From the NCBI GenBank assembly GCA_037176885.1, contig JAWWNJ010000094.1:496001-560000 (forward strand): a DNA stretch of 64,000 bases, given 5' to 3'. Below are positions 11,437-22,719 of the stretch, piece after piece; within the stretch, counting starts at the first letter, position 1; each line of letters opens with the position of its first letter. The translations under genes were made by a program, and so were the position numbers. The stretch comes from Favolaschia claudopus (lineage: Eukaryota; Basidiomycota; Agaricomycetes; Agaricales; Mycenaceae). The notes beneath the pieces are model-generated. The model did no database searches. It was not told the origin of the DNA and saw nothing but the letters and a program-made list of their open reading frames with translations.

Positions 11437-12814
11437 CGTTGACAATGTTGAGCGCAAGTTGTACAAGACGCGAACACGCGAGGTTGTGATAAAATTGGAT
11501 CAAAGCCCCGACGCAGCCAAGCGCGAGAGCAACAGGGATGTGTGGGTGGGGCGCGAAACCAGAGGAGGACGTGGAAAGCGGAGAGCACAGTGTCGAGCGC
11601 GACGCGAGTGACTGTGTGGGAGAAAAGACGAATGATCACATAATACATATTTGTCACGCGCTTCGTACTATGATCTCCCACTCAACGTTGGACTCGCCTG
11701 GCCCTTGCCAATGCAGGCCAATGCCTGCCTCTATGGACGACTTACACTACTTCTCCCAGCTGACTGGAAATGTAAAAAGCGTACCAAAGCTTGCGAGGTT
11801 CCACGGAGCGCACTGCCGAGTCTTTCTGACGTTTGTTGACCCGTGGGCCGTCTTGCATTGGCCTGTGAACGGATAAATTATTTCTTCTCGAATCTCGATT
11901 CGTGGATAAACACGATCAAGGGCTTGACGGTAGGTAGGTAGGATTACACGGCCGGTCGGAATGTCAATTGACTCCGCTGAGTCCGCTCACCTCAAGTACG
12001 TACTCCAAGAAGGGGTCCACGTTCCGCAAAACATGCATACGTGCATTGACGCGGATTTTCTGGCTGCAAGCCTGCAACCTGCAACATACTGTACTATATT
12101 GTCAAGAGTCGTGATGCGAAGAGTCTCTATGCGCCAAGGTTTCAACACGCCGTTTCAACGCCGTTTGCTGAAAGACATCAAATTTTTCAAGCGATTTTCC
12201 GTTTTTTTCAACTGTACTTACATAATCTCTGTATCGACATGTAGTTCACGCTGTTCAACATTAATCGACCATCCACTTGTTTGATGCTTCCATCTCTTTA
12301 TAATTCATCGTAGACTATACACTGTGAAGCTCGAGCTTGGACCTTTCCTTGACCTTTCCGAATTGGGATTGCGAACATTGATGGTGTTTGAACAGCCACC
12401 GCGACGATCCTTGGACCTTGAACTATTTCTACACTGTTGTTGACTTCCAGGAACCTGCCCTGGCCGCTGAGCACAGGGATATAACCAGCAGGGCTGACAT
12501 TACCATGGCCAGGCTTCTGAATTTTGCGGAAACAAGCGTTACTTTGACTCTCTTTCCGTGTCGTCAAGGGAAACCAACTCAGAAACCTTGCCGTGGGGAA
12601 GCGCACGCACGGAAGGTTAATCTGTGAGCGCCGGCGACGCAACGCCGTCAATACAAATCCATGTGCTTGGACAATGCTTGGGTTCTAGTCGTTTTGAGCG
12701 GAGGCCTTAATTAGCGACGCGTCTCGGATTTCCAGCGATCCGCTAACGAAAATTTGGCGAGTTGGTATTTAGCTCAAAGTTTGCTTCACGTCTTTTCACT
12801 TCTCCTTCTCCACC
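11437..12814. other. Intergenic, no gene supported
   Basis: About 1.4 kb between two divergently transcribed genes. It contains only short unconvincing frames (the largest 117 codons, 12298-12651 minus). A GGTAGGTAGGTAGG microrepeat lies near 11930. Probably promoters for both neighbours. Confidence 0.4.
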
Positions 12815-14203
12815 ATGTTGCTGTCCGCCCAAATTCCTCTACTTTCTTTAATTGTGTCCGTTTCTGCACTCTCGCAGGCACCGTTCGCTTTGGATCCTGG
12901 TTTCAACATCTCGAATGTCGCTGTAATCGCGAAGGCCCTCCCAAGCCACAGCTGGTGCGGAATCTTAAGCTTCATAACCAACTGAACAACATTCCTGACA
13001 CCTCAAATCAAAGGGAATACGGAACCGCGACTCAAGCCCTTCTCGAGATCTATTCACCCCATCTCTCGGTTTTCGGCCCATCTCCCTTTCCTGTTCGAAC
13101 AGTTTCTCCTTCGGAAGTGCCGGGTCTAGCATACGCTCAGCTTCACATCCCCCAGCCATTCGGCTCCCATGGTCTTTCAAATGGTGATGGGGCGGTAGGT
13201 GACCCCGCAAGTTTGGGAGTAGGCGCTGTTATGATCGGGAAAACCAACGCCAGTTTCTCTGTGGCCGTCCAGCAGGAGATTGACTATGTCGTCGATGCTG
13301 CCCCGAAGTGGCCTAACGGTGCAATCTCTCACCGCGCCAGTGTCGCTGAGTTGTGGTAGTGTCTTTTTTTCCTAGAAATCAATTGAAACAATCCTAAACT
13401 GCTCTTCGTCAGGGCCGACTTTATCTATATGGCACCGCCCTTCCTTGCGTTCGCTGGTGCCGACCAGAACAACGCGTCTCTTCTGGAGATCGCCTACCGT
13501 CAATGCGGGCTCTACCGCGAAGTATGTTTGTTCGATTCAAATGCGACAACATTCTCGCCGCCGGGAACTTCCCCCACCAACGGCCGCTGGCGTCACATCA
13601 TTGGGCCTCAAAGTCCCGAGCACGGTCTCTGGTCGTCGAGCAATGGCTGGGCCGCCGCCGGTATGGCGCGCGTTCTCGCTACCGTCATGAAAGCTCCCGT
13701 TGCAGTTGGCACGTCATGGCGCGCCGAAGCGATCTCGGACCTCACAGCGTGGATCAAGGAAATCGTCGATGGTGCGCGTGCCTCGCCCACTGACGATGAC
13801 CTCCTCCGGAACTACCTTGACGACATCTCTGGTGACGGCCGTGGGTTTGGGGAAATTTCGGGCAGTTCGCTCATTGCTGCAGTTGCGTACCGTATGGTTA
13901 TCCTCACCCCCAAGGACTTCCCGGCCAAGACCTACATTCCGTGGGCCGACAACATTCGCAAGGTGATCGGTGGAAACGACGCTGCTGGGAACCCGCACAT
14001 CACCAGCAATGGAACGGCTACGCCTGCTGTGAACCCGCTGTCGTGGCTCGACACTAAACCCTGGACGGCGGGAAGGTACGTATGACAAAACATCTTAAAT
14101 CTTAAAGCTAATTTGTCGCTTTAGCCCTGAGGGAAACAACTTTGTTGTCCTCATGTATGCGGCCTGGAGGGATTGTGTTTATGCAGGGGTTTGCGAGCTG
14201 TGA
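12815..14203 (+). CDS. Secreted six-hairpin glycosidase (GH88/GH105-like)
   Basis: Predicted extracellular (alpha/alpha)6 glycoside hydrolase, of the fold used by unsaturated rhamnogalacturonyl and glucuronyl hydrolases; the substrate is not known. Four exons (12815-12954, 13014-13355, 13413-14075, 14125-14203) join in phase to 407 residues. Residues 1-21 (MLLSAQIPLLSLIVSVSALS) form a clear signal peptide. Typical features follow: IAKALPSHSWEYGTATQALLE, EGDGAVGDPASLGV-like loop (SNGDGAVGDPASLGVGA), RASVAELWADFIYMAPPFLA, CGLYREV, GRWRHIIGPQ, GLWSSSNGWAAAGMARVLAT and a final PEGNNFVVLMYAAWRD. The acidic residues in AELWADFIYM sit where the family's catalytic Asp is expected. Several N-glycosylation sites are visible. 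The start is the ATG that opens the signal peptide. Model well supported; exact specificity not. Confidence 0.87.
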
Positions 14204-14582
14204 AACTTGCATACACAAACGAAAAGCTCGAGGTATCTATCTGCAGAGTGATCCCTTATAATACAAATATAACTGTTGTCGCCATCTTAGCCTTTGGTGC
14301 GACAATTTTGTGCACGATGATGGTTAGATAGTGTACCTACTGCTTTTCTAACATCCTAAAATTGGCTGATATGCCTTATCTCAAATCTATTGTCGCTTTG
14401 ACGCGGAACCGTTTTATTACTGTACGACAAGTAGATGTGGAACTAGATTTCAAGCTGTAAATCTGCCCTCCAGATTCACCAGAATATCCTCAAAACGGGC
14501 GATATAAGAGTTTCCTCCGTACTCAAGCCTGTGGTCCGCAGAGGTCCGACGGCAGATTGCGATCACTAACGACGCAGTGAGT
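14204..14582. other. Convergent intergenic region
   Basis: 379 bp between two stop codons. Holds the two 3' UTRs; AT-rich, no gene seen. Confidence 0.4.
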
Positions 14583-15365
14583 TCACATATCCATACCCAA
14601 AGAAGTCCTTGCTACTCCAGCGATCCCTGCGGTGAAGGAGTTATATGAACGTGGGTCAGGGCCGCGTCGAAGCTTCAAGCCGTGACGGGTAGCCGTTTTA
14701 TCAAGGTACACACTGTCCGGGAGGGGTTTTCCCATCCTAGCATAGCGGGATTGAGATCGATAGAAACTGTATATCACATTGGGGGAAAATACATACTTGC
14801 AAAAATCGCAAGTGCATGGCCTGCTGCCAGAACCATGGTGGTCGCACCCGTAATCCATCTCAGCGTCTGTCCCTGTAAAGAAAGAGAGAAGTGAGTTGAA
14901 AATGGACGGTTGAGACTCGAGGTCTATTGTACCGCAACAGGTCCATCTGAAACCTTTGGGCCAATAGCCGAAAAACTTTTCTTCATCACCGCCGTACTCA
15001 GTTTCGAATTCTTTCTTCAGATCCTCAGATTCATTTGCAAAGCAGGCCCCCCAACCCAACTCCTCTTCGGGACAGTCCCAAGTGACGAGTTCGAGACGGC
15101 CTTCATGCTTGCTTCCATCTTGACATTTACGGTGTTTGTCGTACCATTTCGGAGCGGCCGCGCAGGCCCTTTTATGGGATTTCCAGTCCGAAGTTTGACA
15201 TTCTCTTCCTAAGAGTGCGAGCAAAGTGCGAGACACAGTGTTAACATCGAATGCAAGATTAAGAGGATACTTGTAAGTACCGCAATAGCATCTCGTCTTG
15301 CACCCAGAGCATCTGAACAAGTCACCGGTCTTTTTGCAGACAGAGCAGGAAACAGTGTCAGACAT
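14583..15365 (-). CDS. MYND-type zinc finger protein
   Basis: The N-terminal MYND finger (residues about 5-43) has all Cys/His ligands: CSVCKKTGDLFRCSGCKTRC, then CYCGRECQTSDWKSHKRAC after removal of an intron whose donor is GTACTTACAAG. MYND fingers mediate protein-protein contacts. The second half is a conserved fungal region of unknown role with its own Cys/His pattern: FRWTCCGTDAEMDYGCDHHG and PCTCDFCKMGKPLP, followed by GLKLRRGPDPRS. Two further 60-nt introns are inferred there. Both are multiples of three without stops, so they would be retained unnoticed by ORF finding, but their removal joins TCCG to TDAEMDYG and DFCK to MGKPLP as expected for the family. An in-frame ATG ten codons upstream (15395) is an alternative start. 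Divergent from the next regulator, about 195 bp apart. Confidence 0.83.
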   Translation of the reverse strand: MSDTVSCSVCKKTGDLFRCSGCKTRCYCGTYKYPLNLAFDVNTVSRTLLALLGRECQTSDWKSHKRACAAAPKWYDKHRKCQDGSKHEGRLELVTWDCPEEELGWGACFANESEDLKKEFETEYGGDEEKFFGYWPKGFRWTCCGTIDLESQPSIFNSLLSFFTGTDAEMDYGCDHHGSGSRPCTCDFCKYVFSPNVIYSFYRSQSRYARMGKPLPDSVYLDKTATRHGLKLRRGPDPRSYNSFTAGIAGVARTSLGMDM

Positions 15366-15560
15366 GAGGGGAAGCAGTAAAAGTGAGGGGTTCATCACCG
15401 TTCATGCGGTCCGCGTCGGAGCGGACGACGCGTGGCGTCACTGATGTGACTGATCGTACCAATTAGTCAAAGTTGATGCACCCATCACGGGTCAACCCCG
15501 CGACTCGGACTTCCGAACTCCCACCACCTTCTCTCTGAGAGTCTCGTCTTGTGCTACGAA

Positions 15561-18500
15561 ATGGAAGGAAATGGACCAATGAAACGAAGATTTGTAGAAG
15601 ATGAAGAGCCTTCAATACCCAGACAGCGTAGAATGCAGGCTGCGTGTGAGGTTTGCAAAAAACGCAAAAGTAGGGGCTTGAGTCCTTCGAGATATTCATA
15701 ACTTCATGCGCCAAATCAGTTCGATGTACGAGCGGTCCGCCTGGAAATCCCTGTAAACATTGTGCGTCTTCGGGGCTGGATTGCTCGCATGTCGATGTCA
15801 TGATGGTGCGAATATCATTTATAATAGCGTCGAGAAAGTAATTGACCCTGGCCAAGACTTTGACTTCCGAGAATGGGTTTGACCTTCAATCACCTTCAGA
15901 TTTCGAGAGTGATCATTATGTGCTTTTCAGATATGTTTCTGCATTGGAAAGTCGCGTTGAAAAGATGGAGCGCCTCCTCACCAGGGTAAGAATAACGTTG
16001 TGATCACCAATTGATTGAATTATGCAGGGTTGGCTCTCTATAGCTTCTGCCAGGCATAGATTTCACAGAGCAACTTGAAGGGCAGAATGTTCAACCGCTG
16101 CTTGAGAATCACGTCGAAACCCTTCCTCGAAACGATGGTGACTTGGTGGACGGTCTGAACAAATTAAAATTAAATCCAGAAACTCAGCGATTTTTTGGCA
16201 AATCAAGGTCATATTTCCGCATCTTTTGCAGTTCTCTGCGAAAGCTGACTTTCAAACAGCGGGATTCAATTTATACAAACTGGTATGTTTCGAATGCGAG
16301 CTCGCCTTTGAACAGCGGAATTTAACTTGCTGCAAATAGTTTTCGACTTCCAGTCGCATATCACGGGTATGGATATAGCTCAAATTAGACGTGTGTTACC
16401 CGCACTACGGCGCCCAGCGTTTTGGACACCGAATTCGGTACGGTGTTGGAGTTGCTCAACCAGCATTGCCTCATAATTTTTTCAGTGGATGCTTCCATCT
16501 GATGTAGATGAACCAGAGTACTCCTTTCCCGAGCCAGAGCTACTTTCTCATCTCATGGACAACTATTGGCGTGAATATCATCCGTTTTGGCCTATCTTAC
16601 ACCGTCCTACGTTTGAGCGGAAGGTTGCGGACAATCTACATCTTCGCGATCGCAGATTTGGAGGCACATTGCTTCTAGTCTGCAGTTTAGGCGCTCGTTT
16701 TTCAGTGGACCCGCGAGTCCTCGTCGACAAAACAAGTGACTTACTTCATTCGGCTGGGTGGAAGTGGCACAAACAGGTTTGAGTAGCCTCTGTTCTCACT
16801 CGTCCGGTTTTTTACGCTCCATTAGGTCGACGTCATACAGAAGTATCTAATATATAAGCCCGATCTATATGAGTTGCAAACAATTGCCCTTTCGGCTTTG
16901 TTCCTTCAAGGCGTTTCCACTGCCGCGGTAGCTTGGACTCAGGTAGGTTTTGGTTTGCGACGTGCCGAAGATGTCGGCGCACACCGGCGAAGGAAGCACG
17001 AGCAGCCAACGGCCGAAATTGAGCAGTGGAAAAGGGTGTTTTGGTTCGCCTCTATGTTTACAGATGTTCGTGTGGTGTCCCGACAATTTTTTCTCCATCA
17101 GGGTCCTGCTTTGTTTGGAATACATGACCGGGACGCACGCAGGACGTCCCTTGGCTATGCGCTATCAGGAGTATGTGGATCATTTGTGTGGTGTCGCAGA
17201 ACACTCATCAATCTCAGCTTTGATCAGGACCAAATTTGTGACTGCGATGATGAATATTGGGAGGTTCCAGAGCCCAATGATTTCAAGCAACCCAAAGACA
17301 AACCTTCGAGCTTAGCTTACTTCATCTGGTATGCGAAGCTTCTTGAGATCCAAGCCACTGTCACCACAACTCTGGTGAGACCTTCTGGCATCGATGGCAT
17401 TCTCATCACCATGTTTTCCTCAGTACTCTCCCAGAAAGCCCAAAGGTTTGGGTGCCAGTTCACTTCAGCACACGGATTCACAGGTCATTACGGCTCTGGA
17501 CTCCGCTCTCAACGGATGGGTAAATGGGCTGCCCAAACATCGTAAGTGATGCCGAAACTCTCTTTCCCTGTATCTTCATTCCTCCTGAGTGCGATGGGAT
17601 CCTGCGTGTAAAAATACGTTGCACTTCAAGCAATCCGCTCTTCTGCATGCAGGTAAGCATATGTAAATGTAGGGACGTAGACGCAATCGTTCTCATGATA
17701 GCTCAACAGCATACTACAATGTTCAAATTTTGGTCTGTAAACTTTATCGGTACACCACAGCTTTGAATTCGAAGCCGACGCAGGTACATCGACCGTTCAT
17801 CCCAGCTCCTTTCGACCATCCCGCGCCATGTATGTGATCCGCATTGGACACTGAATGCACATCATGATCGCTTGTCTTGTTCTAGCTGCTCTCCCGTCCC
17901 TTGCAATCTGTCGCACGGCAGCACGTTCGTGCGCCCGGATCTTTGAAACCTACGAGCAACGAGGAATTCAGCCTCAGTTCAATCTCTTGGTAACTGTTTT
18001 GAACCCCCGCACACTGCCCTGGTTCCTGAATACATTCAAGCCTGCAGCATTCTCAGCTGGTATCGTGCTTCTTCTCAGCGCGTGGAGCAATAAAAAATCC
18101 AACTCCACATATAATCCATCGCAAGAACTTGAACAGGTCAATTTTTGTCTCAGACTTGCGACGATGGCCGAAAAAAGGTGACTATCACTTTCTGACTTCG
18201 CCGTTCTAAGCTGCTGATGTATAGTAGATTTACAACGGCTGGTCGCTACAAGTACGCACTTCGTTGCATCTAGGTAACACTGCTTCTCATTTTCCCCCAG
18301 AGACATCTTGAGTCGCCTGATATTTGCGGGTGAAAGTATTGACCGACTGTTCAGCGAGATGAGACCCGTCACACACCATCTTGATCGTGAGCTTGCGCAA
18401 TGCCCCGCGGTAGATATCTCCTTTCACTACCGTTTTCATGGCATACACTCAGTTCTTTTGAAGTCAGACCCCGACGATCACTGGTCGGCCGCTTTCGGTG

Positions 18501-18936
18501 TTCATCATATCGCAGACTTCGAGGCAGCTACAGAGCACATTGACGCCGAGTTCATCGCTTCCCCAAAACCTCCGCTCGTCCCCGACGCTAGTTTTGGTAC
18601 GAGCGACCAGGTCTCAACCACAGGCTCAAACACGCCGCTTCCGGCAGAAACGGCCGCGAATGAGGACGTCATGGCCATGTGGTCCACCGCGCCCTGCGGT
18701 TTCCAGTTTGTCCTCAATTTAGAGTTTTTCGTTCTCTGAATCTGCAGGACAGTCTGGACGATTGGTCTTACATCATGTCTTCCGACATGAATCCAATGAA
18801 TGCCACAGGCTTTGACCACTTCTCTTTTGTTCCGGATGAGACAAATCAACTTTATGACGGCGGCTATAGCTCTCTGTGTGTATCTTCGTTATGTTTTGGC
18901 ACGGGGAGGCTTATTGGAAACTTTGCAGCGACATAG
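15561..18936 (+). CDS. Zn2Cys6 transcription factor with fungal_trans domain
   Basis: Nuclear DNA-binding regulator of the Gal4/XlnR type. The binuclear zinc cluster CEVCKKRKIRC...CKHCASSGLDC spans the first intron (six Cys correct). A linker coiled coil follows (YVSALESRVEKMERLL), then the middle homology region: FFGKSSG, RPAFWTPNSW, YHPFWPILHRPTFERKV, GVSTAAVAWTQVGFGLRRAE, DVGAHRRRKHEQ, HAGRPLAMRYQDFD, CDCDDEYWEVPEP, ITALDSALNGWVNGLPKHLRW, LHAAYYNVQILVHRPFIPAP, then an acidic/Ser-rich C-terminal region. I count about 18 introns of 45-70 nt. Nearly all were placed by restoring these motifs. The last intron (near 18720-18748) is unusually short and uncertain, so the final 70 residues are tentative. 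Target genes are unknown. Confidence 0.85.
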
Positions 18937-19130
18937 CGAGTGAAGTTGAGAAATTACAGTGGGAATTGGGTAGGTACTTTTGATCCAATATACCAGTGTC
19001 GAGTAGAGAGAATACCATACATCCATATACATATGCAGAACTAGCCACTATCCACCTTTTTGTGCTCATGGTAGCTGAGGTTGCGTTCACGTAATCAGCT
19101 TCAAGCTGTGGCAGTGACACCCACCTGAAA

Positions 19131-22100
19131 ATGTACCATGATGAGTTACCGCACGAAGTCATTCTAGCAATACAGCGAGTCTTGGAGCTTCCCTCTGGAG
19201 AGGACGCTGACCCCTTAGACTCGTTGTCGAATGAGTTCAACTCTGTTGCAATATTGAATGGGTTCTTTCCAGACGGTATGCTGAATAGTAACATTTGCGA
19301 AGTGTAGCTAATCTAGCGTTAGAGGCGTCTCTCGCGCACATAGCCTCCGTTCAAGCACGTCTAGTAGAAAGCCAGAGAGAAATACAACGTGAAATAGATG
19401 CGTTACAAGTCGAGTTGAAACAGAATCAGGATCCAACACGAATGCAACTCATTCAAGAAATGATTTCTGTAAGTGCTTTAACGTCTCCAACTGTATCATG
19501 CCATATCTAGCGCCCTCTCGACAGGACCTGTTTGGACAAATGTCCCGTATACGCGAGAAGGCTACTGAGTCAGAGGCCGTTGTAAGAAACATCACCAAGG
19601 ACATACAAGTTTTAGACCTTGCGAAGAGAAATCTAATCCTGAGCATGACGACGCTCAAAAGGTTGCAAATGCTCGGTGCGTGTGTATCGATGGCGATTCG
19701 ATCGTTTCGTTCATGAGTTTATAGTAAACGCGCTCGCACAGCTGGAAGACTTTGTGAAGGAGAGGAAATATGCAGATGTCGCACAAACATTAGCAGTGTG
19801 TAACTGTGTCCACTGTTCTATATGCATATGTTTACCGTTTCGACTCTAGGCTGTTAAGCAAATTTCCGGCTTCTTCAAGCCTTACATTTCCATCCAGCGC
19901 ATATCGCAAGTTTGGAAGCATATCCAAGAACTTCAAGGCCAGATTCGGACTCATCTCGATCGCGACTTTGATGCATTGTGAGTTGCCTGTCTTTGCTGAG
20001 CCTCGACTAATCGTAGAGCTGTCAGCTACCTACAAGACCCGTCCAAACCAATCAAACCGAGCGTTATAGCAGACGCTTGTTCAGTGGTGGATGTTCTCGG
20101 AGCAGACGTTCGCGGCCAAATCATTGAACGTTACGTTGCGATAGAGCTGAAGGAATATCGAAGGATTTTTCGTACCAGCGACGAGGCAGGGCAGCTAGAT
20201 AACATATCAAGGCGCTTCGCCTGGTTCCGTCGTCTGTTGCAAACACACGAGGTTGAACAGGGTCGTGTCTTCCCCTCAGAATGGAGAGTTGGCTGGTATT
20301 TACTTGCTAAATTCTCGGAAATTACCCGGTACGAATATTCCTCTCATGTTATATATCTGCTAAAGGCCGCATTTTCAGGGACGATTTAGCGGCACTCCTT
20401 TCCAAAACCGGAGCTTCTTTGACCGTGAAAACCTTGCTGGACAATTTACAGTTAACTGCGGAGTTCGAGGCATCTATAGTTAAGAAATGGGCCACACCTG
20501 TGAGAGCTTGGGTTCGCCATCCATTGAACCATGTTTTGCTCATAGTCGCAATCTAGTTCCAAGAGATGTTGAACACCGCCGCTACTCCGCATTCCGCGCC
20601 GCCGAAGACGATGACTTCGGCATTTGAACCTCACATGAACGTCTTCGTCGATGCTCAAGACAAGTACTTACACATCAATTTTTGTTGGATTTTTTCCTCA
20701 ACCGTACCTAGAGCCCTTGCAGATATGTTAGCGCCCCATCGAAAAGGCCGCTTAGTGAAATCGCCTCGTCCTTCGCTGGACGTGGACCACGAGATTCCGG
20801 GCGAAGACAAGAATTTCATGGTTCTCCCGTCATCAACAGAGCTATTCTATTTCTACGGGCAAAGTCTCGAACAATGTGCCAAGCTGTCGACTGGAAAGCC
20901 ACTGTTCAATCTTTCTGCTTTGCACAAGAAATGGTTACGGATATATGCCGGTAAGTACTAGCGAATGCATACTGTTCACTGAAGTGGATATGTTTCAACA
21001 GAGGATGTTCTCGTCGCCAGCCTCAAACGGCAAGTTCTTCTATGCAATTCCTTTTGCCACGTTGACACGACAATAGGCCTATTTCTCAAGTACGAAGGTC
21101 GACAGACTCTCGATTCGAGGTGGCAGAATTACAGCAGTCTTCACTCGTCATCAACACGGCCGATTATTGCCAAACTACAGCTCTAGAAGTAATTTCATTG
21201 TACCTGCATTGATGCGTCTCACCCGTTGTCAGTTAGAGGAGAAGATTCGGGGCAAAGTTGACGATGAGTTCAAAGAGAAAATATCTCTGCAGGCAGAGCG
21301 AGATCACTTCCTCAGGTTGGTGCCGGTCACAGTTTCAATCCTCTTGCTGACTCCCGGTCAGTGTTATATCTGCTGGCATCGTGATACAATTGCGAGAACT
21401 GGAGGCTGCTTGTGACCCTGCATTCACCGCCATGTCCCGCTCCGCCTGGAGTACTGTGAAGCAAGTCAGCGGTCAATCTCCGCATATCGTCGAGCTGGTC
21501 AATGTCATAGACCAAGTGGTAGAGTCGGTGAAACCTCTAATTGAGCAAAAGAAATATCTACGAAACTTCTTCGACAAAGCCTGCAGGTATATTCGCTGTC
21601 TTGAATGTCACCGAACAAGCTGAGCGTATCGACCAGCCTCATCCTTGCGAAATTTACCAATGCCTTGGTCAAAAGCCGACCTTTGAAGGAGATCGGAGCT
21701 GAGCAGGTATGTTTTTATCTCTTGCTACAAGATGCAACTATCTGACCTATACAAAGCTGTTGATAGACCTGCAAGCTGTCAAAGCTTGTCTGCTCAAGAT
21801 GCCTGGCGAATCGTTGGTCACGACGACGTAGGTGTCCACGACATACCTTCCATAATTTAGCGCTGACGCCTGTCCAGTTACACTCGTGGGTTGACCAAGA
21901 GTACCACCCAGCTAGAGACGCTCCTGAAAGTAATAGTCACCCCGGTCGTGCGTAACGCTCCCGCCTTCTCACTTCAATATCTATGAATTTATCGTTCGTT
22001 ACTTCCAAGGATCCCCCTGAGGGCTTCATCCTAAATTACACCCTGTTGATCAAGGACGCCTCTTTCTCAAATTTCCAAAAGGTTCAATTTCTCCTGTTCT

Positions 22101-22511
22101 GTTTCTACGCCAATCTGAACTATAGTTTCCCAGATCTTGGACCTAAAGGGAACGCCGAAGGCAGACCAAAACAATCTTCTCGATTCGTTCCTTACCATCA
22201 CCAGCACTAACGATGACCTCGAGAGTACATCCTTCCTCTCCGCGCTCGACATGGACCCCGCTGGCCCAACTCAACTCAGCAGTAATTTGTCCAGTCCAGG
22301 GGGCAGTCGGGTGTCCTTGCCACTGAGCGGAGGCGGCGCCGTCACCGAAAGTAGCATTTTTGCGAATCTGACTTCTCCAGGCAACAGCGGGCCATCTACA
22401 GGAGCGAGCGTGGCTGATGGGCGACCGGGAGATCAGAGACAGGTCTTTTCAGATTTCAGGCGTTTTGTTAGCTTCGGGTTACGGAGGGATACACAAACTC
22501 CGGGTCAATGA
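19131..22511 (+). CDS. VPS53: GARP complex subunit VPS53
   Basis: Subunit of the Golgi-associated retrograde protein tether (VPS51-54), which captures endosome-derived vesicles at the trans-Golgi. The start ATG begins MYHDELPHEVILAIQRVLEL, then NSVAILNGFFPDEASLAHI, the hallmark Vps53_N opening. Long coiled-coil helices follow: RLVESQREIQREIDALQVEL, DLFGQMSRIREKATESEAVV and DIQVLDLAKRNLILSMTTLK. Next come PYISIQRISQVWKHIQELQG, RDFDAF, FAWFRRLLQTHEVEQGRVF and PSEWRVGWYLLAKFSEITRD, then the C-terminal domain (IPGEDKNFMVLPSSTELFYF, ERDHFLSVISAGIVIQLREL). The tail after ILDLKGTPKADQNNLLDSFL is a Ser/Pro/Gly-rich extension of about 100 residues ending at 22511. More than ten short introns. It follows the Zn2Cys6 gene in tandem, 195 bp apart. 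Confidence 0.92.
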
Positions 22512-22719
22512 TAGTTGCTTGGTTTTCTATTGTTGTCATCGAGTGCGCTGAGTCTTGAGTTCATCACGTCTGACTCCCAACGAGTACAAGCAAAACATCA
22601 ACAACAGGTAAAAATACAAAGGTTTTAAAACAGCGAAGACTGGTAAAATATGTACATCGAAAAAAGACCGTATAATTTATCCAGAGTCCAGATTCCCGAA
22701 GATAAAAGAGTGGCAGATG

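Noticed and set aside
12298..12651. 117-codon minus-strand frame upstream of the six-hairpin glycosidase
   Set aside because: No domain, no intron signals, overlapped by equal frames on the other strand.
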